Part shown: piece by piece, positions 15,895 to 24,247 of the stretch
Numbering within the stretch: the first letter of the stretch is position 1
Layout of the letters: the number at the start of each line of letters is the position of its first letter
From: Deltaproteobacteria bacterium
Lineage (GTDB): Bacteria; Myxococcota_C; UBA6777
Length of the DNA stretch: 64,000 bases
Assembly: GCA_006226375.1 (NCBI GenBank)
Contig: SBHC01000040.1
Coordinates: 62,001-126,000, forward strand
Direction: 5' to 3'
Position numbers and translations under genes: made by a program
The notes under the pieces: generated by a model
What the model was told of the DNA's origin: nothing
The model's input: only the letters and a program-made list of their open reading frames with translations
Databases searched by the model: none

Positions 15895-17205
15895 TCACCG
15901 AGGGGTAGGGCGAATCGAGTGCGTTTGATCCCAGCGTCGGTAGAGGCGAAGGAGGGAAACTCTGTCTGTGTCTGCCCATGAGGTTTGTAGCATAGGTTTT
16001 TCTGCGGTGTCTTCCAGCACCCAGAGCCATCGAGCCGCATCGGCGACTGGAACGTTGGGCCAATCCCTGTCGCGGGAGAAGTGAACCCACTTCATCGCAA
16101 CGAACGGATCCAGCCATTGAAGAAGGCGTCGTTGGTAGCTCTCAACGGAGGTCGTGTTCGACCGAGTTTCCGCTAACCTGTCGTGAAGGTTCTGCTCGGA
16201 CAAGAACTGCTGCATCGGCTTAGACTGTTGGCTAAGCCAGTCCTTGTCATCCTGGCTGCTGGAGGTGAACGCCTGCATTAAATACTTGGAGGCTTGTTTC
16301 AACTCTTCAAACGACTGTGGGTGGTAGGTCGGCCATTCAGGGGGGCCGGAAGATTCGGTCATGGCATGGATGGCTTTTCCTGTGCCAAAGGGGACGCGAA
16401 GGGAGATCCGAGGTGAAGGGTAGACCGTGGTGCTCGTCAGGTCAAAGCTAAGGTTTGTCTTGGCGAGCTTCACCATAAAGTAGAAGTCTTCGCCGGCTTT
16501 CCTTCGGTTCATCCCACCCATCCGTGCGTACGCGTTGGCTCTCACTACCATGGTGGAGCCGACGGTGTGGCAAGCGTGTTGAATCCCTGCGTAGCGGAGA
16601 GCGCGAACGTAGTAACGGAGGTGAAGCTCGTAGTCGATGATGGCCTGGCGGTGCGGCTCGGAAGGAGACAGATCCAAAGGGTGCTCGTAGTGAATGGCTG
16701 CGCCGGTTGCCTCAGGAAACCGGGCAAACTCATCCTCAATGGCGGTGAAGTAGTTGGGAGCGACGGTGCAATCTGCGTCGAGGCAAACGATCAACCCCTC
16801 GGGCTTTTCGATGGAGTAAAGTCGGGAGAGGGCCTCGTCCATCCCTATCTTTCGGGCGGCTCCAACGCCAGCCGTTTTGCGTGGCAGGTTGGGGTGCCAC
16901 AGCCCATACACCTGAAGTTGAGGCTGGTTGTGAGCGTTGGCCCAGGCCTCCAGCTCGTCTCGGGTTTGTTGGTTGCGTGCGAGATGTTCGTCGGGGGAAC
17001 GCTCGGAGCTGTTCAGCACCACAAGCACTTCAACAGCGCAGGACGGGGGCTCCGCTTGATGAAGGGAATCAAGCGTTGCCAGCAGATCGGGTTCGTTATA
17101 ACATGGCACCACAACCACCATGCCCAACGAAGGGGAGGGTGGCGTCTCAATTTGCTGAGGATACTGAAGGTAACGCTTAAAGTAATGGTCGATCGTGCCT
17201 GACAT
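15895..17205 (-). CDS. Family 2 glycosyltransferase
   Basis: 436 residues. A GT-A fold is visible: first strand MVVVVPCYNEPDLLATLDSL, a nucleotide-binding Asn/Asp region around residue 65, the DxD-type metal motif in IVCLDADCTVAPNYF, and a downstream acceptor region with GGMNRRKAGEDFYF (ED motif). No membrane helices, so it is probably a cytoplasmic enzyme using a nucleotide-sugar donor. The gene starts only 29 bp from the divergent miaE, so both promoters must lie in the other gene or overlap. The C-terminal ~120 residues are outside the catalytic domain and unrecognised. Donor and acceptor unknown. Confidence 0.8.
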   Translation of the reverse strand: MSGTIDHYFKRYLQYPQQIETPPSPSLGMVVVVPCYNEPDLLATLDSLHQAEPPSCAVEVLVVLNSSERSPDEHLARNQQTRDELEAWANAHNQPQLQVYGLWHPNLPRKTAGVGAARKIGMDEALSRLYSIEKPEGLIVCLDADCTVAPNYFTAIEDEFARFPEATGAAIHYEHPLDLSPSEPHRQAIIDYELHLRYYVRALRYAGIQHACHTVGSTMVVRANAYARMGGMNRRKAGEDFYFMVKLAKTNLSFDLTSTTVYPSPRISLRVPFGTGKAIHAMTESSGPPEWPTYHPQSFEELKQASKYLMQAFTSSSQDDKDWLSQQSKPMQQFLSEQNLHDRLAETRSNTTSVESYQRRLLQWLDPFVAMKWVHFSRDRDWPNVPVADAARWLWVLEDTAEKPMLQTSWADTDRVSLLRLYRRWDQTHSIRPTPR

Positions 17206-17234
17206 GATGGATCTGGTTTGTGATGGAGGTAAAG

Positions 17235-17819
17235 ATGAAGCTGTCTATGGATCTGGCATCGGCCAGTTCCCCTGCCTGGTTGGAGGCCGTTTTGGCCGAC
17301 TTTGACTCGTTCTTGCAAGACCACGCCAACTGTGAGCGCAAGGCCTCGTCGATGGCGATGCACTTTGTGGCCAAGTATCCCGACCGGGAGCAGATGATCC
17401 CTGAGTTGATTGAGACAGCCATTGAGGAACTCGAACACTTCCAACAAGTATACCAGATTATGTCCGACCGGGGCATCCCTCTTCCCCATCGTATCGGGCC
17501 CGACCCCTACGTCGGGCAGCTGATGGATCTGTGCCGCACCACACCACAAGACCGATTCATGGATCGACTCCTGGTGGCTTCTGTCGTGGAAACCCGAGGA
17601 GCCGAACGGTTCCGGTTGATCGCAGAGAACCTCGATGACGAAGAGCTGCAGAAATTCTACAAGATGTTCTGGACCTCCGAGGCGAAACACGGTCACATCT
17701 TTGTGAAGTTTGCGCTGTGGTACTTTGAGGAAAAGGAAGTCTATGATCGACTGGGCTTTTTTATTGAGAAAGAAGCCGAGATCTTGGCCGGCCTTGAAAT
17801 ACGTTCGGCCCTTCACTGA
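17235..17819 (+). CDS. miaE: tRNA 2-methylthio-N6-isopentenyladenosine(37) hydroxylase MiaE
   Basis: 194 residues. A helical-bundle di-iron monooxygenase of the ferritin-like superfamily that hydroxylates the isopentenyl group of ms2i6A37 in tRNA. Iron ligands are visible as the Glu in HANCERKASS, EELEHFQQV, VETRGAERF and SEAKHGHIF. Length fits the family. ATG 17235 is chosen over starts at 17220/17223 because GGAGG (17225-17229) is spaced five bases from it. The miaA and miaB genes needed to make its substrate are not in the window. Confidence 0.85.
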   Translation: MKLSMDLASASSPAWLEAVLADFDSFLQDHANCERKASSMAMHFVAKYPDREQMIPELIETAIEELEHFQQVYQIMSDRGIPLPHRIGPDPYVGQLMDLCRTTPQDRFMDRLLVASVVETRGAERFRLIAENLDDEELQKFYKMFWTSEAKHGHIFVKFALWYFEEKEVYDRLGFFIEKEAEILAGLEIRSALH

Positions 17820-17931
17820 GTTACAGATAGACCTTCATTCTGGGAGGTCTCGTTGGGCTTCCCCTTGTATCTTTCCTTTCGCATGTGACATGGCAGGATG
17901 GTGTGGGCTCTCCACCTGTTCAGGTTAGGCC

Positions 17932-17960
17932 TTGTGCGGCGTTCTTTCCCTCTTTATAAT
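17932..17960 (+). promoter_or_regulatory. Sigma70-type promoter for the WYL regulator
   Basis: A perfect TATAAT at 17955-17960 is preceded at exactly 17 bp by TTGTGC (17932-17937; TTG matches). Transcription would start near 17967, giving a ~38-nt leader to ATG 18005. Confidence 0.6.
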
Positions 17961-18004
17961 GGCGGCGGTTTGTTGAGGAACCCTGCACAGGAGCATGAAA
18001 CACT

Positions 18005-18976
18005 ATGGCGAGAGCGGAGCAAATTCCCCGGCAATGGCGGATTCTCAGACGTTTGGAAGCGCATCGATTTGGTTTGTCAGCCTCGGACCTTGCGGAAGAA
18101 GAAGACTGCCCAGTTCGTACCATCTACCGCGACCTGGCTGACCTCGAAGAGGCTGGCTTTCCTCTGATCCAAGAACGTCGAGGCAAGCGTTCCTTGTGGA
18201 AGCTGGCGTTTCATCGCGATGCCCCGCAAGTCCCCTTTAACTTCACTGAAGTGTGTGGCCTGTGGCTGGGTCGTGCGTTGATGGAGTTCTGGCAGGGTTC
18301 AGAGATCTTTGACTCCATCTCGTCGGCGTTTGAAAAGATCCGCTCGACGTTGCCCCCAGGAGTCCTGGAGCACTTTGAGGAGTTCAGCGACAAAGTGGTT
18401 GTGCGTGGCTACCAGCTTTCTGGGAAGGCCACCGACTTCCTCTCGTACATCAACGAAGCGCTGACCAACAACGAACAGCTGGAGATTACCTACTATTCTC
18501 CCAGCCAGGGTTCGGAGACCAAGCGCCGCATTGATCCGTACCGTCTGTGGATTCAGGACAACGTCATCTACCTGATTGCGTACTGTCATCTCCGCACAGA
18601 CATTCGGACCTTTCACCTCTCCCGGATCAAAAAACTCGAAAAGACGGGCGAGTACTTCGAGGAAGATCCCAACTTTGAGCCCGACAAGTACCTTCGTCGG
18701 GGGTTTCGGAAGATGGGGGGAGACGAGGTGCATGAGGTGGAGATTCGGTTTGATGAATCTGTCCGCCACGTGATCGAAGAGCAACAGTTTCACGACACCC
18801 AAGCCTTTACGGAGCAGGGTGACGGCTCCATTCTCGTTCAGTTCCAGGCCGGCGGCTTGCAGGAAATTCGCAGCTGGGTGCTGAGCTTTGGTCCTCAAGC
18901 CGAGGTGCTTCGACCTCCCCAACTTCGTGACCAGGTACGAGAGTCGCTTATGGCTGCTGCGAACCGCTACCAATAA
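18005..18976 (+). CDS. HTH-WYL transcriptional regulator (YafY/DeoR type)
   Basis: 323 residues. An N-terminal winged HTH (residues ~5-60: LSASDLAEEEDCPVRTIYRDLADLEEAGFPL) is followed by a WYL domain (~140-225) with YYSPSQGSETKRRIDPYRLW and IYLIAYCHLRTDIRTFHLSRI, then a WCX extension (VEIRFDESVRHVIEEQQF). WYL domains bind nucleic acid or nucleotide ligands and gate the DNA binding of such regulators, which respond to DNA damage or control defence genes in several lineages. The target is not evident; the closest neighbour is the TPR membrane protein 44 bp downstream. Confidence 0.88.
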   Translation: MARAEQIPRQWRILRRLEAHRFGLSASDLAEEEDCPVRTIYRDLADLEEAGFPLIQERRGKRSLWKLAFHRDAPQVPFNFTEVCGLWLGRALMEFWQGSEIFDSISSAFEKIRSTLPPGVLEHFEEFSDKVVVRGYQLSGKATDFLSYINEALTNNEQLEITYYSPSQGSETKRRIDPYRLWIQDNVIYLIAYCHLRTDIRTFHLSRIKKLEKTGEYFEEDPNFEPDKYLRRGFRKMGGDEVHEVEIRFDESVRHVIEEQQFHDTQAFTEQGDGSILVQFQAGGLQEIRSWVLSFGPQAEVLRPPQLRDQVRESLMAAANRYQ

Positions 18977-19020
18977 ATCCGTACGGCTCACACGAACCTG
19001 ACCTACGGAGAGGAGCAAGT

Positions 19021-19776
19021 ATGTCTACGGAAGCCCGTTTACAAGAAGGCATTCAACTGCTGCAAGAAGGTGACTTGGATGCGTCTCGGGATGTGTTCAA
19101 ATCGTTGGTTGATGAAGACAAACAGGACGCACGGGCCTTGCTTTGGCTGGGCAACAACTACGTGATGAACGGTGACCTCTCTCATGCGAGAGAAGCGTTT
19201 CGTGGGGTCATCCGTCATGACAAGGGCGACCTTCGAGAAGAAGCCAAGCGCCAGCTTCGGTCGCTGTGGTTCAATCGCTTCGTCTATCACCTGATCTTGC
19301 AGCCGCCCCTACGGTATCTGCTCATTCTGTCGATGCTTGGCTACGGTACAAGCTTTGGCTTGCTCCAGTTCACTCCCTACAAAGAAGCGGCTCAGATGAC
19401 CGCCTTTATCTCCATCTGGGTGGTGCTGCCGATCTTCTTCTCTTGGGTGATTTTTATCTTCGCCTACTTTGTCGGAAACATCGCCTTTGCGCCTGCTGGA
19501 GCGATGAACCCAAAAGCCGCCAGGAGCGCCAAGCTCGCGGTGGCCCTCGCAGGTATCTTTGTCATCCCTGCCAATCTGTTCATGCACTTTGGCTTGGGCG
19601 TTAAGGTTCTCGCCGTGTTCCTGGATGTCTTCTTGCTTTCCCTCGCAGTCAGCCAGGTGATCAACCGCCTCGGCCAAAAACTCGCCGGCGAAGAGAGCGT
19701 CCTGATCCTCCACCAGCTGGCTCGCGCCGGTGCCGCCACCTCCTTCAAGAACAACCAAGAATCAACAAACCCCTAA
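19021..19776 (+). CDS. TPR-containing integral membrane protein
   Basis: 251 residues. The N-terminal ~70 residues form about two TPR-like helical hairpins (LQEGIQLLQEGDLDASRDVF; ARALLWLGNNYVMNGDLSHA). About four hydrophobic helices follow between residues ~95 and ~225 (YLLILSMLGYG, FISIWVVLPIFFSWVIFIF, LAVALAGIFVIPANL, LAVFLDVFLLSLAVS). The TPR part would face the cytoplasm. GGAGAGGAG precedes the ATG. It follows the WYL regulator by 44 bp and converges on the polysaccharide locus. Function unknown. Confidence 0.75.
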   Translation: MSTEARLQEGIQLLQEGDLDASRDVFKSLVDEDKQDARALLWLGNNYVMNGDLSHAREAFRGVIRHDKGDLREEAKRQLRSLWFNRFVYHLILQPPLRYLLILSMLGYGTSFGLLQFTPYKEAAQMTAFISIWVVLPIFFSWVIFIFAYFVGNIAFAPAGAMNPKAARSAKLAVALAGIFVIPANLFMHFGLGVKVLAVFLDVFLLSLAVSQVINRLGQKLAGEESVLILHQLARAGAATSFKNNQESTNP

Positions 19777-19811
19777 CCAACCTCTACTACATCAAGCAAA
19801 TTCACACTGTC

Positions 19812-21305
19812 TCACACATTGAAGTAGTGTGTGGTGAGGAGGGTGTGACCTTCGTCCTGGAGGTGTTTGATGTTGCTGAAGCGCGCGTCTCTGTAGTTGG
19901 AGACTGTGCCATCCTGGAGGGTGGCGGCGACCTGTCGGATGCCTTGCTCCAGGGTCCACGAAGGGTGGAAGCCCAGCTCGCGTTCCAGCTTTTCGAAGGT
20001 GACGCGGTAGTCTCGGAGGTCGTCTTCCAGAGGAACGGTGATCACCTCGGCTTCTGGGACTTCGTTCTGGATAAGCTGGGCGATCTCGTCGATGGTGAAG
20101 TTCTGGTGCTGTGAACCTACGTTGAAGACCTCGTTGTGGATGGTTCCAATCGGCGCTTGAAGGGTCATGACGATGGCTTTGGCTGCGTCGTTGACATGAA
20201 GGAACGGTCGCCACTGGGAGCCACCAAAAACGGAGATGGTTTTCTCCTGGACCGCTTTGGCTGTGAGCAGATTCACCACGAGGTCAAAACGTATCCGGCC
20301 GGAGATGCCATACAGGGTTCCAAAGCGTAAGATGGTGGGGGAGAACGTGTCGCTGGCCAACTGTTGGAGGGCTTGCTCAGAGGCTTGTTTGCTCCGTGCA
20401 TACAGCGACACAGGCTGCTGGGAGGATTCTTCTGTGAGCCATCCTGTTCCTTGCCCATACACCGAGCATGTGCTGGCAAAGAGGAAGCGCCGAACCCCGC
20501 AGCCTTTGGCAATTTCTGCGATCATCCTTGTCGCAATCACGTTGACTTCAACGGTCAAAGGCTCGTTGAGGGCGCAGGCTGGATCGCCGACGATGGCACC
20601 CAGGTGGACGACAGTGTCGATGCCTTGCATGGCTTGAAGGACCTGGTCAACCTGACGAAAGTCTGCCTGGCGGATCTCCAGGTTGGGATGCTGAAGGTGC
20701 TCCTGGATGGGCTCCGTCCCATACAGCAAAAGGTCCAGGATGCGGACGTGATAGCCCTGCTCCAAGAGCTGCTTCACCAACGCAGAGCCAATGTACCCAG
20801 CGCCGCCAATCACAAGGATGTGGTTGGGGTGGTACGACTCTTCCGTCCTGAGAGCCTGGGTTTGAAGGCGCTCCCAGGAGCGAAGCAACAGACGGGAGAC
20901 GGCGAGCACCACAAACGTAAGGGCCCATGCCATAAAGTAGGCACCACGGGGTAAATAGAAGTAACCTTGCGACAAGTAGTGGACACTTGCCAGGGACAGA
21001 TAGCCCAGGCTGACCGCCTGAAACAAGAGCCGCAGCTTGTGGGCCCACAGGTAGTTTTGCTGGTAGAGGCCGTGCAGCCAAAAGGTACCCAGCAACAGCA
21101 GTGTGAGTATCCCGGCTGAGCGAAAGTAGCTGGTCATGTACCAATGAAACAGCGCGTTGGGTGAGATGGTTGTTGTCTCAATACCCACCAGAACGGCGTA
21201 ACGAATCAACAAGGCCAACATCAAGCAGAGGTTAACGACCATCACGTCAAGAAAGAGCCGAAGCCGAACAATTCGACCTGAGTTGGGCGGAAGGTTGGAG
21301 GTCAT
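19812..21305 (-). CDS. Membrane-anchored NAD-dependent sugar epimerase/dehydratase (extended SDR)
   Basis: 497 residues. The first ~150 carry four membrane helices resembling the N-terminus of polysaccharide polymerisation enzymes such as WbpM/CapD or WcaJ. Then comes a complete extended SDR: the Rossmann motif GGAGYIGSALV, a specificity Asp in RILDLLLYG, the serine strand FASTCSVYG, and the catalytic YARSK (YxxxK). Unlike WbpM there is no CoA-binding-like domain between membrane part and SDR. It probably modifies a nucleotide sugar at the inner membrane. Its ATG overlaps the aminotransferase stop by 4 bp (ATGA), so it is the last gene of the polysaccharide operon. Confidence 0.8.
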   Translation of the reverse strand: MTSNLPPNSGRIVRLRLFLDVMVVNLCLMLALLIRYAVLVGIETTTISPNALFHWYMTSYFRSAGILTLLLLGTFWLHGLYQQNYLWAHKLRLLFQAVSLGYLSLASVHYLSQGYFYLPRGAYFMAWALTFVVLAVSRLLLRSWERLQTQALRTEESYHPNHILVIGGAGYIGSALVKQLLEQGYHVRILDLLLYGTEPIQEHLQHPNLEIRQADFRQVDQVLQAMQGIDTVVHLGAIVGDPACALNEPLTVEVNVIATRMIAEIAKGCGVRRFLFASTCSVYGQGTGWLTEESSQQPVSLYARSKQASEQALQQLASDTFSPTILRFGTLYGISGRIRFDLVVNLLTAKAVQEKTISVFGGSQWRPFLHVNDAAKAIVMTLQAPIGTIHNEVFNVGSQHQNFTIDEIAQLIQNEVPEAEVITVPLEDDLRDYRVTFEKLERELGFHPSWTLEQGIRQVAATLQDGTVSNYRDARFSNIKHLQDEGHTLLTTHYFNV

Positions 21306-22522
21306 GACGAGTCTCCTACCAAGCCCTCGTGTTCGATGAGTTGGGTCCGGATCAACGGAGCGTTCTGCTTAATCCGTTGGAGAGAGGCGATGATGCCCTC
21401 TACGATGTCGTCGGGCATGTGGGACCACAGCGGCAAACAAACGATGTTGCGGGAGAGGCATTCGGTATGTGGAAGGTCTTTGTACTTTGCCGTGTTGCGA
21501 AAGGCTGTCTGCTTGTGAACAGGCGGGTCGTAATAGGTTCGAGTGTCAATGCCTTCGGCTGTGAGGGCCTGACGCAGCATGTCCCGAGTCAAGCCAAACT
21601 CCATTTCATCCACAATGACGGCAAAGTCCTTGTAGGAGCTTGTGGAGTTGGGCGAGATACGTTGCGTTCTTAATCCTGGGATGGCTGCGATGGCCTGTTG
21701 GAATTGAGCCGCCGTTTTCTGCCGACTGCTGACGGCTTCTGGCAGTTGTGCGAGGCTCCGACGGGCCAGCAACGCGTGAAACTCCGACATGCGGGCGTTA
21801 AGTCCAGGGAAGAGGCAGTCGTAGTTGCCGGGGTTTCCGTAGTCTCTGCCGGCTCGCAGTTTCTTGGCCAAGTCTGCGCTGGAGGTCGCAACCAAGCCTC
21901 CTTCGCCGCCTGTCACGAGCTTGGTCGGGCTCAGGCTGAAACACTGCGCTGTGCCTTGTTTTCCCACGGGTCGTCTGTGGTGGGTGCTGCCCAAACCGTG
22001 CGCGGCGTCGTAAATCAGGTGGAGGTTGTAGCGGTCGGCGATGGACTCCAAGGAGTCGCAGGGCGCCGGGTTGCCAAAGTTGTGGACGGCGAGTATCGCG
22101 GATGTTATCGGCGAGATGGCTTGCTCTACCTGCTCAGGGATCAGGTTGGTCGTGTGGGGGTCTACATCGACAAAGACAGGTCGGCAACCTTTCCATGCCA
22201 TTGATGTGGCCGATGCCATGAAGGTAAAGCTTGGAAGGATCACCTCGCCTTCCAGGTCCAAACATTGCGCAAGCAACATCAGCCCAGAGGTGCAAGATGA
22301 AACGGCCACAACGTGAGGGACATCCAGAGCTTGGGCTGCTGCTTCTTCCAACGCTCGAACATGGGGACCGTTGGTGAGCCAGCCACTTGCAACGATCTGC
22401 TCCATGTCTTCTGCCAGCTCAGAGAACGCAGGCAAGAAGGGGCGAACCATCTTGATGGGCTCTGAAAAACAAGGAACTCCGTCGAGGACCGCTGGAGAGT
22501 CTTCAGCAAAGGAGGTTGTCAT
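21302..22522 (-). CDS. DegT/DnrJ/EryC1/StrS-family PLP sugar aminotransferase
   Basis: 406 residues from ATG 22522 (AGAGGACC upstream). Fold-type I sugar aminotransferase features: VVAVSSCTSGLMLLAQ (phosphate-binding loop), VILPSFTFMASATS, the cofactor Asp in HLIYDAAHGLGS, and the PLP lysine in SLSPTKLVTGGEGG. Such enzymes transaminate keto-sugar nucleotides to amino sugars, or act as dehydratases when the Lys is His; here Lys is present, so transamination is expected. The start overlaps the phosphoglycosyl transferase end by 20 bp, and the gene overlaps the SDR by 4 bp. It likely acts on a keto-sugar made within this locus. Confidence 0.87.
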   Translation of the reverse strand: MTTSFAEDSPAVLDGVPCFSEPIKMVRPFLPAFSELAEDMEQIVASGWLTNGPHVRALEEAAAQALDVPHVVAVSSCTSGLMLLAQCLDLEGEVILPSFTFMASATSMAWKGCRPVFVDVDPHTTNLIPEQVEQAISPITSAILAVHNFGNPAPCDSLESIADRYNLHLIYDAAHGLGSTHHRRPVGKQGTAQCFSLSPTKLVTGGEGGLVATSSADLAKKLRAGRDYGNPGNYDCLFPGLNARMSEFHALLARRSLAQLPEAVSSRQKTAAQFQQAIAAIPGLRTQRISPNSTSSYKDFAVIVDEMEFGLTRDMLRQALTAEGIDTRTYYDPPVHKQTAFRNTAKYKDLPHTECLSRNIVCLPLWSHMPDDIVEGIIASLQRIKQNAPLIRTQLIEHEGLVGDSS

Positions 22523-23216
22523 GAGGGGTCCTCTGGGTTCCCACCAACGACGAACCTTGCGGACGTTGTGAATGGTTGGGTTGTTGGTGCCCAAAAAACT
22601 CAGGCATGGTCGTGTCTGCGGTGTGATTGACCTTCGAACCACGAACCAGAAGAAGGATGGTTTTCCACACAATGACGGCGTCGAGGCGAAGGCTTTGGTG
22701 TTCTACATACCAGAGGTCATGGCGGAACTTCTCTTCCCAGGTGATCGCGTTGCGTCCGTTGACCTGCGCCCAGCCTGTGATGCCAGGTTTGACGTCATGC
22801 CGACGTCGTTCCTCTTGCGAGTAGCGCTCAAGGTAGCGGGCAAGGAGAGGTCGGGGACCCACAAGGCTCATGTCTCCCCGGACGACATTCCAGAGGCTTG
22901 GGATCTCGTCCAGGCTGGTTCGACGTAGCCACGCGCCCAGCGGTGTGATTCGTTCGTGGTCAGGGAGAAGATTTCCGTCAGGGTCGAAGAGGTCGCGCAT
23001 CGTACGGAACTTATAGAGTCGAAAGGTTGTGCCTTTCCATCCTCCACGTTCCTGGGCAAACAACACAGGACCACCCAAGCGCCAACGAACCAGAGCCGCG
23101 AGAACGAGAAGCAAGGGAAGCGCACACACCAAACCCAATCCTGCGACGAGGACGTCGAGCAGTCGCTTAACCCTGTTGTTCCGGGGTTGTTGGGATGGAG
23201 CTTGGTTGGCACTCAT
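22503..23216 (-). CDS. Polyprenyl-phosphate sugar phosphotransferase (bacterial sugar transferase)
   Basis: 237 residues from ATG 23216, a short single-helix (PglC-like) monotopic phosphoglycosyl transferase. Seen: basic N-terminus, one hydrophobic re-entrant helix (LLDVLVAGLGLVCALPLLLV), then FRLYKFRTM, the RRTSLDEIPSLWNVVRGDMS catalytic region (Asp-Glu pair), VGPRPLLARYL, and PGITGWAQVNGR. It initiates a repeat unit by moving a sugar-1-phosphate to undecaprenyl phosphate. It starts 4 bp after the epimerase stop, with AAGG inside that gene's end. The last ~40 residues are a polar tail. Confidence 0.9.
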   Translation of the reverse strand: MSANQAPSQQPRNNRVKRLLDVLVAGLGLVCALPLLLVLAALVRWRLGGPVLFAQERGGWKGTTFRLYKFRTMRDLFDPDGNLLPDHERITPLGAWLRRTSLDEIPSLWNVVRGDMSLVGPRPLLARYLERYSQEERRRHDVKPGITGWAQVNGRNAITWEEKFRHDLWYVEHQSLRLDAVIVWKTILLLVRGSKVNHTADTTMPEFFGHQQPNHSQRPQGSSLVGTQRTPHDNLLC

Positions 23217-23220
23217 GGGA

Positions 23221-24231
23221 TCAAACCTTGTAGTACTCGCGGTACCATTCGATGAATCGTCGGATTCCATCTTCAATGGAGGTGCTGGGTTTGTAGCCCA
23301 CGGCGTCTTCCAGGGCTTGGACATCGGCGAAGGTGGAGGGGACGTCTCCGGGTTGCATGTCCATCATGTTTTTCTCGGCGACTTTGCCCAGGTTCTTTTC
23401 GATCTGGCCGATGACATACATCAACTCCACCGGGTTGTTGTTTCCGATGTTGTAGATGCGATAAGGCGCTTTGCTGGAGCTGGGGTTGGGGTCGTCGCTA
23501 GACCACTCCGGATCGGGGGCTGCGACATGAGGAAGGAGTCGGACGACACCTTCGACCACGTCATCCACGTAGGTGAAGTCGCGCATCATGTTGCCGTGAT
23601 TGAAGACGTTGATCGGGCGGTCTTCCAGGATCGCTTTGGTGAACAAGAACATCGCCATATCGGGGCGACCCCAGGTTCCGTACACGGTGAAGAATCGCAG
23701 CCCTGTGGTGGGAAGGTTGTAGAGGTGGCTGTAGGAGTGAGCCATCAACTCGTTGGCCTTCTTGGTCGCAGCGTACAGGCTGATCGGGTGGTCGACGTTG
23801 TGCTGCACCGAGAACGGTTGGACCGTGTTCTTTCCATACACCGAGCTTGAGGACGCGTACACAAGATGCTTCACCCCGTTGTGTCGGCAGTTCTCCAGGA
23901 TGTTGGCGAAGCCGACGAGGTTGCTGTCGATGTAGCTCTTGGGGTTGGTGATGGAGTAGCGAACCCCAGCCTGGGCTGCGAGGTTGACCACATACTCGGG
24001 CTGAAAGAGCTTGAACTCATGTTCCAGCTTGGCCTCATCTTGGAGGTTGATTCGAGCCAACCGAAACGCATCGTTTTGGTGGAGAATCTCCAGCCGAGCT
24101 TCCTTCAAGGAGACATCGTAGTAATCGTTGACGTTGTCCACTCCCAACACTTCGTTGCCTTCGCGAAGCAGGCGTTGGGCGAGGTGAAAGCCAATGAATC
24201 CAGCAGTTCCAGTTACAAGTATTTTGGCCAC
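23221..24231 (-). CDS. UDP-glucuronate 4-epimerase-like SDR
   Basis: 336 residues. An extended SDR with GTAGFIGFHLA at the N-terminus, then VDNVNDYYDVSLKEARL, the run characteristic of the UDP-glucuronate epimerase (CapI/LspL) group. Catalytic Ser strand YASSSSVYG and YAATKKANE (YxxxK) are intact. It would interconvert UDP-GlcA and UDP-GalA. GTG start at 24231 with GGAG nine bases upstream. It sits between GT4 and the phosphoglycosyl transferase in an operon with a UDP-sugar dehydrogenase that could supply its substrate. Confidence 0.88.
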   Translation of the reverse strand: MAKILVTGTAGFIGFHLAQRLLREGNEVLGVDNVNDYYDVSLKEARLEILHQNDAFRLARINLQDEAKLEHEFKLFQPEYVVNLAAQAGVRYSITNPKSYIDSNLVGFANILENCRHNGVKHLVYASSSSVYGKNTVQPFSVQHNVDHPISLYAATKKANELMAHSYSHLYNLPTTGLRFFTVYGTWGRPDMAMFLFTKAILEDRPINVFNHGNMMRDFTYVDDVVEGVVRLLPHVAAPDPEWSSDDPNPSSSKAPYRIYNIGNNNPVELMYVIGQIEKNLGKVAEKNMMDMQPGDVPSTFADVQALEDAVGYKPSTSIEDGIRRFIEWYREYYKV

Positions 24232-24247
24232 AGTTGCGTCTCCAGTC

